Shown: positions 1 to 11,900, counted from the first letter of the stretch. The stretch is DNA of 64,000 nt from Microglena sp. YARC (GCA_022414725.1 CM039464.1:52470026-52534025); one strand, 5' to 3'. The notes: generated by a model not told the origin, from the letters alone. Numbers and translations: made by a program.

Positions 1-1098
1 GTCCCTTCACACTTTTTGGGGATGATCTTTTTCACCTTTATTTTGCCCCCCCCAATTGACAGGTGTATGAATAAATAAATACTATTATTTAGTTTCAACT
101 CACCCAGGATGAAGTGGTAGTGCATGTGTCCTTAACCCTCACACACACCCTCGTCCCCCCCACCCACACCCCCTAGGGTAGTCACCACCCCTAACCCTTA
201 CCATTCTCATAACTCACCATAGACCACCACACCCGTTCCTCAACCACAAAAAAACCCACCCCACCAACACCAGTTCCACTGTCCATTTTTGGGTCAAACA
301 CACACAAAACCTAACCCCCCAATGCCTACCCTAACCTCCACCATACCTTCACCCCCTCCCACCCACCCCCACCCACCCCTTACACCACCCCTCCCCTCCC
401 ATATCTCCATAACTCCATCCCAGCCCCCACCCATAACCTCAGCCCACTCATAACTCCACCATCCACCAGTCACTGTCCTATATCAAACACACAAAACCCT
501 ACCCCCATCCTACCTACCTTCACCCCCTCCCCCACCTCGGTCCCACACGGAACTCAGGGGCACGATCACCCCTCCCATTCTGATAAACTCCACCCAAGCC
601 CCCCCAACTAACCCCACCCCTCCCATGATCAGAACTGCCCCCCACCACCCCACCCACCCACCCCCCCACACACACACCTCCACCCAGCGCCCCACCGTGG
701 GTACGCCACTCAACCCACCCATAACCCCCACCCCCACCACACCAGTAACTGTCCATTTAAAGTCACTCTGACTGAAGTGGTAGTAGTATGTTGAGAATGT
801 AAAATAAAATAAATAAATACATAATTATATTTTATAAATAAATCAAACAACTATTAGTTAATAGTTTATTTAGTTAGTATTTTAGTTATTTATGTATACC
901 GTAGTTATATATTCAGGTTAGTTAGTGAGTTAGTTAGTTAGATAGTTTTTGATTTTTTTTTTCCATTTAAAACTCACCCAGGATGAAGTGATAGGACATG
1001 TGACCATGCCCTCACACACACACACACTCACCCCCCCACACACCCACACCCTCTCGCCACACCTTCCCATTCTCATAACTCAACCCCCACCACACCAG
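1..1098. repeat. C-rich low-complexity tract with scattered exon-edge copies
   Basis: CCCCACCC-type low-complexity DNA (about 120-750) lies next to AT-rich tracts (about 780-960). No gene is visible. At about 100-130, 755-790 and 965-1000 there are short copies of a segment reading, on the minus strand, as an exon end followed by a GTGAGT-type donor. The same segment is the core of the array at 1400-1840, so these look like outlying copies of that exon edge. Confidence 0.6.
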
Positions 1099-1291
1099 CA
1101 AGCTTTTTTCTTTTCGGCTTTTCTCTGCAGCTTCTAAACAGCTCCCCAAGCCAGCCACTGTGCTACACTCAAATATTCCAGCACTTCTGGAAAGCTGAGT
1201 TTGTCAGCTTCAAGGTGCACTAGGACGCTTTAGCTGAATAGCCAGACAGGGGAGCTGCCTAGAAGCTGCTGCTCGTAGCTGAAAAACACTG
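1099..1291. mobile_element. hAT-like MITE, family B (193 bp) with perfect 8-bp TSD
   Basis: Non-autonomous inverted-repeat element. The arms carry the CAGCTTCTARRCAGCTCCC motif in opposite orientations near the two ends, and the right end is ...AAAAACACTG. The 8-bp direct repeat CACACCAG lies immediately outside both ends (1091-1098 and 1292-1299), the target duplication size typical of the hAT superfamily. No coding capacity. Related copies lie near 26.8 kb and 56.2 kb. The hAT assignment is inferred from the CAGKG-type end and the TSD length. Confidence 0.75.
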
Positions 1292-1399
1292 CACACCAGT
1301 CACTGTCCATACAAACTTACCCAGGATGAAGTGATAGTACGTATGTTAAATGTAAAATAAATAAATGTATAATTTTATTTATCAATAAATCAAACAACT

Positions 1400-1803
1400 A
1401 TTTAGTTAGGTTCAACTTACCCAAGATGAAGTGATAGGACATGTGACCGTACTTCTAGATGGTGGTTTGCAGTTACCCAGGATGAAGTGATAGTACATGT
1501 GACCGGTACTTCTAGATGGTGGTTGCAGTTACCCAGGATGAAGTATAGTACATGTGACCGTACTTCTAGATGGTGGTTGCAGTTTACCAGGATGAAGTGA
1601 TAGTACATGTGACCGTACTTCTAGATGGTGTTGCAGTTACCCAGGATGAAGTGATAGTACGTGTGACCTATTCTAGATGGTGGTTGCAGTTACCCAGGAT
1701 GAAGTGATAGTACATGTGACCGTACTTCTGGATGGTGGTTGCAGTTACCCAGGATGAAGTGATAGTACATGTGACCGTACTTCTAGATGGTGGTTGCAGT
1801 TAC
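1400..1803. repeat. ~57-bp minisatellite built from an exon edge plus donor
   Basis: About seven to eight head-to-tail copies of a unit containing ACCCAGGATGAAGTGATAG, followed by a block with TTCTAGATGGTGG. On the minus strand each unit presents an exon-like end (...CTTCATCCTGG) followed by a GTAAC donor-like site. The array abuts the VPS53-like exon at 1804-1987, whose end is the first unit. Single-base indels separate the copies. Confidence 0.8.
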
Positions 1804-1987
1804 CCAGGATGAAGTGATAGTACACTGTGACCGTACTTCTGGATGGTTGACGCTAAGCGCGTTGACAGGCTTGCACCCAAGTCAGATATGGCCTGCATAT
1901 CCTTTGGGAGATATTCCACTTGGCCTTGAGAGAACTCAATGTAGATGTTAGCTTGTGCATCGAAGACCTCACCCATCACACCCGTCA
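1804..1987 (-). CDS. Exon of a possible VPS53-like GARP/EARP tethering subunit (partial)
   Basis: A single exon-like open segment on the minus strand. It starts after a plausible AG acceptor and ends at a GTAAC donor candidate shared with the neighbouring array. The translation contains VTGVMGEVFDAQANIYIEF, a lysine/leucine-rich stretch and then LASTIQKYGH. This resembles the VPS53 C-terminal half, where a G-x(6)-F-x(4)-YIE segment is followed some 50 residues later by an FQKY motif. VPS53 belongs to the GARP and EARP complexes, which tether endosome-derived vesicles. The similarity is judged by eye and is weak. No other exon of the gene is visible, so the rest presumably lies left of this window, or this is a fragment. 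A frame change near the donor cannot be excluded. Confidence 0.38.
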
Positions 1988-1999
1988 CTATAGCCATTT

Positions 2000-2860
2000 T
2001 TGATAGAGGCAAATGAACTGCACAGAATGTTGTCAGGGATTAAATTGATTCATACATTTGTTTACAATTTAATAAATATAAATGTTCTAATGTGTTTACA
2101 AGGTGTCATGTGCATCAAAGACCTCACCCATGACACCCGTCACAAACCCCGCTTTTGATAGAGGCAATGGACTGCACAGAGTTTAGTCAGGGGATTAAAT
2201 TTATTCATACACTGTTTTGCAATTTAATACAATAAAATAAATGTTTTTACGACGTGTCATGTGCATCTAAGACCTTGCCCATCAAACCCCGTCACGTAGC
2301 CATTTTTGATGGACTATGAACTGCACAGGGCACTGTTAGTTTTTTATTTTTTCATTCTTTATAATTTCTGCACAATCTCTGTACACTGATGATTTAGGGA
2401 CAAACTGAATAGTACGCAGTCTAGATGTTTGCTTGTGCATCACAGACCGCGTCCATCACATCCGGAACGTATCTGTTGTTGATAGAGGCGATGAAGTGCG
2501 CAGAGAATTGTCAGGGGTTTCCTATTTTTATGTGTATAATTTATGCAGATTTCTGTACAATTTCTGTATAATTTCTGATCATAGATCATTAGAGACAAAC
2601 TAAATAGAACTCAGTGTAGATGTCGGCGTGTGCATCAAAGACCTTGACCATCGCACCCGTCACGTATCCGTTTTTGATAGAGGCGATGAAATGCACATAG
2701 TACTGTCAGGGTTTCGTTTTTTATTTTCTTATTTATAATTTCTGCGGGATTTCTGTACACTTTCTGTATACTTTCTGTACACAGACCATTTAACATTTTT
2801 GTCTAGAGGCGATGAACTGCACAGAGCACGATCAGCCTCACCGCACCGTAAACATTGTCA
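2000..2860 (-). pseudogene. Five degenerate copies of the VPS53-like exon 5' edge
   Basis: Segments near 2110-2170, 2255-2320, 2430-2500, 2615-2690 and 2790-2830 repeat the start of the exon at 1804-1987, each preceded on the minus strand by a TCTATCAAAAA-type acceptor tract. Each carries substitutions and indels, so they look non-functional. Copy spacing is about 150-190 bp. AT-rich intron-like sequence with repeated 'ttctgtacaa' words fills the gaps. Confidence 0.6.
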
Positions 2861-2890
2861 CAGTTCCAATGCGATTGCCTGGTTGAGTAA

Positions 2891-3149
2891 AGGGCTTTCT
2901 TTTCAAATCTGAAAGTGGTTTTTTTCTAGCTAATGGTTTTTACCGCTATATAAAGCGATCGCTAGTCTGAATCCCGTTTTGGCAAAAATATTGCTACACA
3001 AAAGTTTTTAAAAAAAGTTTGTTTAGCCCTGTAAAGCTATAAAAGGCTATAACAGCTTTAAAAAGCACTAAAACGCTGTCCCTGGAGGAGGCCTAAAATT
3101 TTTACAGCTAGAAAATACCCACTTTCAGATTTGAAAAACAAAAAAATGG
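2891..3149. mobile_element. hAT-like MITE, family A (fold-back copy)
   Basis: Both ends carry the family A terminal motif in opposite orientation (TTTTCAAATCTGAAAGTGG on the left, its complement on the right), and the GCGATCGCTAG core is present. Flanks TTGAGTAA (2883-2890) and TTGAGTAG (3150-3157) give a near-perfect 8-bp target duplication. No open reading frame. Confidence 0.65.
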
Positions 3150-3157
3150 TTGAGTAG

Positions 3158-3370
3158 CCCCGTGGCAAGGCGTATGAATTTTCAATGTTGGGATTGTTTC
3201 AAAGAAGAAGAAATGGAATTTCAATGTTTGGGATTGCTTCAAAGAAGAAGAAAAATAAGGAAAAAGGTGTGTGGGGTGTGCGAGCAATGGTCTGCCTCAG
3301 TGTTTTTAGTATTTCATATATAGGTAGGCCAGGTTGAGTAGCCCCGTGGCAAAGAGTATGAATATTCCAT
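3158..3370. repeat. Short direct duplication around a 'ttgagtagccccgtggc' motif
   Basis: The phrase TTGAGTAGCCCCGTGGCAA occurs at about 3150 and 3334, and 'ggattg.ttcaaagaagaagaa' occurs twice (about 3190 and 3230). No gene is visible. Confidence 0.5.
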
Positions 3371-3577
3371 TTTTGGCGGAGCCCCCTCTTCAAGGGGGCG
3401 GGAGCCCCCATGTTTACCCATTTGTCTGTTTGACCGGGAAAAAATTGAAGCCTGACACATCAGCCAACGGTTGCGTAACTAACTCGCTTCGATCAGCTCC
3501 ATCGTTGCCGCCTTTCGTTCTGTTGCCAACACACTCCGCCATTTTCCGCGTCGCTTGCGACGCTGCATAGGACTTGT
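3371..3577 (+). mobile_element. Dispersed ~205-bp 'GGCGGAGCC' element, copy 1
   Basis: Begins TTTTTGGCGGAGCCCCC with a G/C-rich hairpin (CTTC...GGGGGCGGGAGCCCCC) and ends GACGCTGCATAGGACTTGT. The same element recurs at least nine more times in both orientations in this window. Strand is assigned by convention from the GGCGGAGCC end. Class unknown; it could be a SINE or a MITE. No coding capacity. Confidence 0.8.
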
Positions 3578-3619
3578 CTAGATAGCAACTCAATGGCTGG
3601 CCCTCTCTCTGGAAGTAGT

Positions 3620-3960
3620 TGCCAGCAATGCTGAATGCCTGTGAGCAAATGTGTGGGAGTCGGGTGTAGGTGTAGGTGTTGGAGTTCGGTGAGAGTGCAG
3701 GCGTGCAAGTTTGGGGCATGTATGGGAGTTGGCTGTGGGAGTTTGGTGAGATTGTAGGTGTGCGAGTTTGGGGCATGCAAGAGAATTGGGTGTGGGTGTG
3801 GGTGTGGGAGTTGGGTGGGAGTGCAAGAGTGCGGGTGTGGGAGGTGCTTGAGAATGCAGGCGTGTGAGTTTATGGCATGCATGAGAATTGGGTGTGGGTT
3901 TGGGAGTTTAGGGTTTGGGGAGGGGGGGTAGGGTCGACGGGGGGGCTGGGAATCGGAGGG
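3620..3960. repeat. G/T-rich degenerate minisatellite
   Basis: Irregular repeats of 'gtgtgggagttggg' words. Open frames on both strands across this stretch come from the biased composition and show no protein-family features. Confidence 0.6.
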
Positions 3961-5720
3961 TGGGGTTAGGGGTGCAAGCATCAAATGTCAACATGGACAT
4001 CGAGGGGAACCTGCCAACCATCGTGATGATGCTGATGCAGTGGAAGGTAGTTTTCGGCAGATATTTCCGTGGGTGGTGGTCGGAGGTGAATATGATTTGT
4101 AGACGGCGCAGATGTTGGGCCTGGCAGAAAAGAAGAATTAGGGGAGGCGATCTCGGTTTCGCTAATCGCACCTGGGTTCGATTGAAGCTGCGCTCATATT
4201 CGATAAGCAGAGAAGGATCCACCATGAGGGGGAGAGGTCGATCGAATCCTTCATATGATTCGCCTAGGTACAATATCGCCACGCTTTCAGAAGGTTGCGC
4301 AAGAATGTTCTGGACGAACTTGCCGTGGGCGACTGGAGCTGCAGTCAGGTAGCAGCAGCGTTAACAAATCAGTATATTTGCCGTCAAACCATAATCACCC
4401 TCTTCATCACCATCACCATCACCATCATCGTCATCATCATCAATGCTCACGAGTAGGACTCGGACGAAATAGGAGAGGAACCACGAATGCCGGTGGAACA
4501 TACATTATGAAGACGAGAAAATCTCTCACCTGCCCCTAGAACGCTGATAAGAAGCAAGCTTAAAACCATTCCGGATGCTAATGAACCATCTCGGGACCGG
4601 GGTTTCATAGCTGTGGAATTGCTACTGGCACTAGCGCAATATCAGAGCCGAGACTGGAGAAGCAGACTTCGCCTCCGGTTTCAAAATAACGATGCCAACT
4701 ATAGGAAGTCAATCAACAGAATCTTCTTATGGTGCACAGACGACAGGTGTAGCGCACAAGCGACCAGACGCGACGCTTCTGTAGCACCTCTGCAACACTA
4801 TTCAAAGAAAGGATAACACAACGCACTTCGGTGTGGCTACTAATGTACTAAGGTGTGTCTCGGACCACCGCTGGCGCTGGTCCACCGCCACCGCTGGCCA
4901 GCTCGCTGGCGTAGCAGGTGTAGGCGGGTGCGGGTGTAGGGCGGTGTAGGGTCTTCCCGTGGTCCACCGCCCACCGCTGGCGCTGGCGCTGGTCCCAACT
5001 GTCAGTCAAGTGGACAGGTCAGCGACAGGTCGCCGACAAATCAGCATCGAGGGCGAGGGCGAGGGTTGCGCCGGGTTGCGCCGAGTTGCGCGAGGGACCA
5101 GCGGAACTCCAGCTTTCCCAAGCTTTCCTCGCTTTCCCCCCGCTTTTTTCAGTTTCTACGCCCGGACCGACGCCAGCGGTGACCCCTTGGGTCACCGCTG
5201 GTCCCTACCTGGAACTCGCGGGAGCGAGATCACAGGAGCAAGAATGTGAGTTGAGTGACGTAAAGGCTGGCCTGCATCAGATACGCTTGAGGTACGCTCG
5301 ATTGGTAAATTGGCGTTTTGGTAAATAGTAGGGGTGTCTCGTAGGGTATTTCCGTCCCCTAGGGACCGACCAATTGTGAATTGGTACAATAATGTATCGG
5401 TGTATTCAAGTGTTATGGTATGTTGGTCTATTTTTTTGTGTTCGGGTGTTGGTGGCGTTAGGTGTTAGGGGGTTGATGTTGTTCGGTGTTGGTGGGTAGT
5501 GTACTGGTGTTGTTTGTTAGAGGTTGTTTGGTTGGTGCTAGGGTTGTTGGGACTGAAACAGCATATATTCAGCCCTTCCCAATATCGAGGTTGGGCAAGT
5601 CTTTCTAACCACTTGGCAACGCTTAAACTGGATATAATGTAAATACACACATGCCAGTATGTCGGCAGATGGTAGTACCTAGATAGTGTTACAACTGGCA
5701 GGTCCCTAACTCGCAGGAAG
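3960..5720. other. Non-repetitive stretch, no gene recognised
   Basis: Mostly single-copy sequence with a CAT/CAC microsatellite at about 4398-4443 and a GC-rich patch at 4860-5230 with repeated 'ccgctggcgctgg' words. A short open frame near 3990-4070 reads NMDIEGNLPTIVMMLMQ on the plus strand and could be an exon, but I do not recognise it. Nothing else can be supported. Confidence 0.4.
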
Positions 5721-5723
5721 TTC

Positions 5724-6000
5724 CTAACAGGCTGGCCAAATTAGGTTAGAAACGATAACCACCCATTTCAGACATGCCGCCTTGGAAGAGATACCTTCCA
5801 TCCGTGCTGTCTCGCAGTCATACAAGCTCAGGCGCAGTTGGGGCCTGCAAAACGAAATGAACCCAACATAAAAGCCATTCTTCAGTAGGTACAGTACATG
5901 CAGACGGGAGGGTTCCATCCATCTCACGTCATGTGTCAGCTCGTACCAATTCCCGTGTTTTAGAAAGGATCGGAAAAGAAAGACCAGTACACATCAATGC
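5724..6000 (-). CDS. Unrecognised open segment, possible exon(s)
   Basis: The minus strand is open across roughly this interval and has balanced amino-acid composition, unlike the repeat-derived frames elsewhere. It includes FRSFLKHGNWYELTHDVRW and, after a possible TTTTGCAG acceptor, PQLRLSLYDCETARMEG. It ends at a stop at 5724. No homologous family comes to mind. It may be an exon of an unannotated gene or chance. Confidence 0.22.
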
Positions 6001-6039
6001 GTCGTGAACCTCCCTGAGTGATCGAGTTCCTGATTTTCG

Positions 6040-6940
6040 TGGATTCCACACTGGGGGACTTACAAATGGAAGATGGTGAGCGGCCCGGAGGTAGCTGAAA
6101 AAATATGTGACAATTCAAATACAGATTCAGAATCACGACCCTCCAGGAATTTAAGAATTACTCATCATAACTTCAGGTTGGACAAGACCTTCGCGATTAT
6201 CTGGTTACCCCTGACGTGGGCGCACACACACGAAGCCTAACACACACACACACACACAAACGCGCGCCCTATTAGCTAGTAGTAGCTATAAGTAGCTGTT
6301 TGGACCCTTCAAAGCAATCAAGTAAGGCGTTATCGTATCGCCCCAAAACGCTAAGGTATGTTATTTACCTTTCGTATCTATATATGGCAGTAGCACCATC
6401 AAGAAACCCAGAAAAAATGTCACCATTAAATCACGATTCAGCTCGACCGGCACAGGATGCCATATGAAACAGACAGTTAATGAAATCATCAATTGTCACT
6501 GCTCCTAGTAGATACATACATATGTATATAGTAATACCTTAAAGAACCCCCTGAACAAATGTCACCATAAAATCATGATTCAACTCGGCCAACCCAAGAG
6601 GCCATATGCGACAGACAGTTAATGAAATCAGTCGGTTTGATGAAATCAGATCAATCTTGATGAATCAAAAACAGTCATGGTGGTTGGCTCATTTGCAAGC
6701 AAATGGGCCGGCCCCCTCAACCTCACGCCTCGTAATAAGACGTACCACTTATTTTTGTTTTAATATCATAAACAGTGACTGCCAGAGTCAGTAAGAGTGA
6801 CCATTCAAATGAACTGTCAGGACACTTGGGCCAGGAATTGCAATTTGTTTTTCAGACCGCAGGCACATGAGCCAGCAACTGAATCGTTTTTCTACTGTAA
6901 TCAGCATGGAAATGGGTCCAATGCAGGCATGGTTTTTCTT
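6040..6940. other. Intergenic with a ~135-bp duplicated segment
   Basis: Contains a CA microsatellite (about 6238-6262). A segment around 6410-6490 (ATGTCACCATTAAATCA..., CAGACAGTTAATGAAATCA) is repeated at 6555-6635. At 6690-6745 there is a fragment of the 'ggccccctcaacctcac' repeat that recurs at 26.0-26.3 kb. No gene seen. Confidence 0.5.
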
Positions 6941-6944
6941 TTCA

Positions 6945-7425
6945 GCTTTGAGCAACGGCTTCTAGGCAGCTGCTTTGTGTAGCAACGGCTTCTATGCAGC
7001 TGCTCTGTGTAACAACGGCTTCTAAGCAGCTACTCTGTGTATCATCGTTTTTTAGGCAGCTGCTCTGTGCAGCAACGGCTTCTAGGCAGCTGCTCTGTGC
7101 AGTAATGGCTTCTAGGCAGCTGCTCTGTGTAGCAAGGGCTTCTAGGCAGCTGCTCTGTGTAGTAACCGCTTCTAGGTAGCTGCTCTGTGTAGCGACGGCT
7201 TCTAGGCAGCTGCTCTGTGTAGCAAGGGTTTCTGGCAGCTGCTGTGTGTAGCAACGGCTTCTAGGCAGTTGCTCTGTATATAGCAAGGGATTCTAGTCAG
7301 CTGCTCCTTGTAGCAAGGGCTTCTAGGCAGCTGCTGGATATAGCAACGGCTTCTAGGCAGCTGCACTGTGTATAGCAATGGCTTCTGGGCAGCTGCTATG
7401 TGTAGCTCAAAATTGTAGCATGGAC
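6945..7425. repeat. 30-bp minisatellite, about 15 copies
   Basis: Head-to-tail unit AGCAACGGCTTCTAGGCAGC followed by TGCTCTGTGT. The unit matches the terminal arm of MITE family B (GCTTCTAGGCAGCT), so the array probably grew from one element arm. Several frames stay open for 60-110 codons on both strands, as expected for a 30-bp period without stops; these are not genes. Confidence 0.85.
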
Positions 7426-7462
7426 GGTGAAATATAAGTACCAATGCTTAGAGTGGCCTAGT

Positions 7463-7637
7463 TAGGATGACAAGACGTCCTCGAGGTCATCTTTCAAGGT
7501 GTTCAGGTTCCAGCTTGCAAGCTGACTCATCACACCCACCAGGTCCCAGGTAGGATGACAGGGAGGCCTCCAGGTCATCCTTCTAGGTGTTCAGGTTCCA
7601 GCTTGCAAGTTGACTCATCATACCCACCAGCTCCTAG
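7463..7637 (-). repeat. Two extra copies of the phospholipase terminal-exon 3' end
   Basis: A block of about 87 bp containing AGGCCTCCAGGTCATC and GTTCCAGCTTGCAAG occurs at about 7463-7548, 7551-7632 and 7638-7725. The last is the genuine end of the coding exon. The two downstream copies on the gene strand carry no continuation of the exon, so they sit in the 3' untranslated or flanking DNA. Confidence 0.8.
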
Positions 7638-8952
7638 TTAGGATGACAGGAAGGCCTCCAGGTCATCTTTCAAGGTGTTCAGGTTCCAGCTTGCAAGTTG
7701 GCTCATCATCCCCACCAAGTCCGGGTCGTAGTTCATGCGGTTCTTATCGATGGTGGGGAACTCCTTGTACCCCGTGGCCGAGAATGGGGATAGCTTTTGC
7801 TCCACCGTCTCAAAGAAACAAGATCGGTCAGAGTCAATCTTCTCCTTAACCTCAGCGGGAAGGGCAGCCTCCCATGTCGTCGACTGCTGGTTGGCCACCC
7901 ACATCACATCCACTGTCAGCCCGCCCTTCACACCCATGGCACGAGAATCTACAGTGGTGAAGGCGGCCTTAAAGCAGCAGGGTCCACCAGCCTCAGCGCT
8001 GGACTTCAACCCCTCGTACAGGGCGTCCAGGCCATCGGACTCAAACACCTTAAAGCTGGAGTTCATCACCTCCGCAGTCATGCCGTCTGCTCCCTCACCG
8101 TCAGCAGGGTAGCGGCCAAAGTAGCGGGAGATATCGTAGTCATACTTGGCCCAGGCCTCAAGGTCCATTTCCGCCAGGGGCTTACTGAGAGGAGTGAGGA
8201 CGAGGAGCTTGGTCACGCCGCGCCTGAGGGCCGGGAGGATGGCCAGGGCGTCCGACCCTCCGCCGTCGCCAAAGGGCACGTAGGCCGCGCCCTTGCCCAC
8301 GTCGGCTGGGTTCCAGTAGTTGAAGGTGGGCACGCCAATGGCAGCTGCGTGCAGGGAGCCGACAATTCCATTGCTGGGCCGGAGGCTCTGAGCAACAAAG
8401 TTGGAACTCGTACCCATCATGTCTGCTAGTGGTACGACACCGTTGGATGTGACCTCCATTGAGGTGGCCGAGCCGTCTGCGTCGGGGTTGGGCTCGGAGT
8501 TCAGGCCCATGGGTTCTGTGTACCCGGCGCCGACCGGGATGGGCGACACGTCGGGGTTGGAGGACGGGCATCCGCAGTACAGCGGTGTGAACTCGTAGGG
8601 CATGAACTTCTGAGGTTGGTCGTCGTTGATGATGGATGCGCAGAAGATGGGGTAGGGTACGTTGGCGTCAGTGAGCGCGGTCATCATGCGGATACCTAGG
8701 CTAGATGCCTGCTCAGTGGCGTCAGCGTGCTTGTGTGCAGATGTACGAGCGGCAGTTACACAGCTACGATACTCACCCAGACCATAGGGCTCCAGGAAGG
8801 CTTTGCTCATGCTCTCCGACCAGGCCTTCATCTGAGCACATAGGCGTGTGTGTTTTAGTGGTGGTGGTGGTGGTGTGTGGATGCAAGGTGTGTGTCTGGC
8901 TTTGCTCATGCTCTCCGACCAGGTAATCATATGGGCACTAAGGGGGGGGGGG

Positions 8953-8983
<31 letters not shown>

Positions 8984-11900
8984 CGTAGTGGCGGTGGTGG
9001 TGGTGGTGATGTGTGGATGCAAGGTGTGTGTCAGGCCTTGCCCATGCTCTCCGACCAGGCCTTCATCTGGGCACGTAGGGGCGGGGGGTAGTGGTGGTGG
9101 TGGTGGTGGTGATGTGTGGATGCAAGGTGTGTGTCATGCTTTGCTCATGCTCTCCGACCAGGCCTTCATCTGGGCACGTAGGGGCGGGGGTTAGTGGTAG
9201 TGGTGGTGGTGATGTGTGGATGCAAGGTGTGTGTCAGGATTTGCTCATGCTCTCCGACCAGGCCTTCATCTGGGCACGTAGGGGCGGGGGTTAGTGGTAG
9301 TGGTGGTGGTGATGTGTGGATGCAAGGTGTGTGTCAGGATTTGCTCATGCTCTCTGACCAGGCCTACATCTGGGCACTTGGGGGGGGGGGGGGGGGGGGG
9401 GGGGGGTATCTGTGTGCTAGTGGTGGTGGTGGTGTGTGGATTCAAGGTGTGTAGCAGGACATCATCTGAGCATGCAGGGGATGAGTGTGTGTGCGTGTGT
9501 GTGTACATACATAAATGCATACATACATACATACATACATACTAGTACACTTGCACCACCACCTCTATTACACACGCACACACTCATCCCCTGCATGCCT
9601 AGACAAAGACCTGGTCGGAGAGCATGGGCAAGGCCTGACACACACCTTGAACCCACACACCTCCACTGCCACCACCACTAACTAACACATACCTCCCCCC
9701 CCCCCCCCCCCCCCCCCCCCTACACACCTAGACAAAGACCTGGTCGGAGAGCATGGGCAAGGCCTGACACACACCTTGAACTCACACACCTCCACATGCT
9801 CACATAATCATCACCATCAAAGGCCTTATTCACCAGCTCCTTGAAGTAAGACTTTATAGGCCCAGCCCCAGCTACCACTTTGCCGCTGCCTCCGACTCCC
9901 TACCCCCATCTCCCCCCCCCTCCCACTACCCCCACCCACCCCCACCCACACACACACACATGCTCACAATATCATCACCGTCAAAGGCCTCGCTCAGCAG
10001 CTCCTTGAAGTAAGACTTTATAGGCTCAGCCCCAGCTACCACTTTGCCGCTGCCTCCGACTCCCTACCCCCATCTCCACCCCCCCTGCCTCCGCCCCCCC
10101 ATCCCACTACCCCCCCCCCCACCACACACACACACATGCTCACATTATCATCACCGTCAAAGGCCTCATCTAGCAGCTCCTTGATGTAAGACTTTACAGG
10201 CTCAGCCCCAGAGACCACTTTGCCGCTGCCTCCGACTCCCTACCCCCATCTCCACCCCCCCTGCCTCCGCCCCCCCATCCCACTACCCCCCCCCCCCCAC
10301 ACACACACACACACACACATGCTCACATTATCATCACCGTCAAAGGCCTCATCTAGCAGCTCCTTGATGTAAGACTTTACAGGCTCAGCCCCAGAGACCA
10401 CTTTGCCCCTGCCTCCGACTCCCTACCCCCATCTCCACCCCCCCCTCCCCTGCCCCCCCCAGTGTTTTTTTTTCAGAAATCTTCAGGCCAATTTGGTAGC
10501 CACAATTGGCGACCACAGGCTTATTCTGGGACGGTGCGGTAGCACCGTCTGTAGAGCGCGAAGCGCTCGGCGGGAACACCACGTGCGACCCAGGTGCGAC
10601 CCAGGGCACAAATCACTGACCTGAGGGTCGCAATCATGGCGACCAAGGGCCCATTTCGCCCGAATTCCGCACACCTGAGGATCGCACGGGGTGGCGACCG
10701 CGCGACACAATATGCGACCGGTCGCACAAATAAAAAACACTGTCCCCCCCCACCCTCCCCCCCACACACACCCATGCTCACATTATCATCACCGTCGAAG
10801 GCCTCATCAAGCAGCTCCTTGAAGTAAGACTTTATAGGCTCAGCATCTGCTAACACTTTACCAAAGCTGCTGTAGTCCATCTGGGCTACCGCCTCAAATG
10901 TGCACTGCTCGGGGGGAATGTAGGGGCCAAGGAAGGCGGCCATGGGTGTCTGCTTCTGGAAGATAAAGGGTGCAGCAAACCAGGTGCTACCAGAGTTGGT
11001 GCACAAGTACCTGGGGACAAGGTGAATGTGGCTGGGTCAGGGAGCGTGTTTGTAGAAAGTTGTTATTGCAAGCTGCCAAGTGTGGCTTTAGAAGGGAAGA
11101 CAGCCAGAGGTGGCTGCTTCTAGAAGATAAAGGGTGCTGTGAACAAGGTGAATGTGGCTGGGTCAGGGAGCGTGTGCGTAGAAAGTTGTTATTGCAAGCT
11201 GCAAGTGTGGCTTTAGAAGGGGCCTAGGAAGACAGCCAGAGGTGTCTGCGTCTAGAAGATAAAGGGTGCTGCAAATAAGGTGAATGTGACTGGGTCAAGG
11301 TCAGGGATTTTTCCCGCTATATATAGCGATTGCTAGTTTTTACCCCATTTCAGTGAAATAATCGCTATAAAATAAGTAAAAAAAAAGTTGTTTTCGTGTG
11401 CCTAAAAAGCTACAAAAAGCAGTAGAAAGCACTAAAATGCTGTCCCTAGAGAAGGACTTCAACCATAAAGCTAGTAAAAACCCACTTTCAGATTTGAAAA
11501 AATTATCACTGTTCAGGGAGTGTGTTTGTATAAAGGAGGGAGCGTGTGTGGAGGGGTAGGAGGGGGAGGGGGAGGGGGAATGTGGCTGTGTCAGGGAGTG
11601 TGTATGTATACATGAAGGAGCGTGTGTGGAGGGGTAGGAGGGAGCGTGTATGCTCAAGGTTGTGCAAGTCCCTTTAGCCTATTTGGCCAACCTCTGGACT
11701 GCAACAACACGTATGTATATATATACATACAAATATACATATACATGCATATATATATATATAAACACAGGAATTTCCACGATTTTTCCGTTCCTCATGA
11801 AGGTATCTGAAACCACACGGCGGACACGGACAATTGCCTTCCGTACTGTTCTGCCATAATTTACAGGTACCAGTTCCGCGTTGCAACCCTCTGGTTGCCA

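Noticed and set aside
3414..3984. Open frames of 120-163 codons on the minus strand, His/Pro/Thr-rich
   Set aside because: They lie in a G/T-rich degenerate repeat and a dispersed element; composition is periodic with no domain features.
8182..8571. Open frames antisense or out of frame to phospholipase exon 4 (125-210 codons)
   Set aside because: They are shadows of a GC-rich coding exon whose own frame carries the catalytic DGG motif and matches splice phases.
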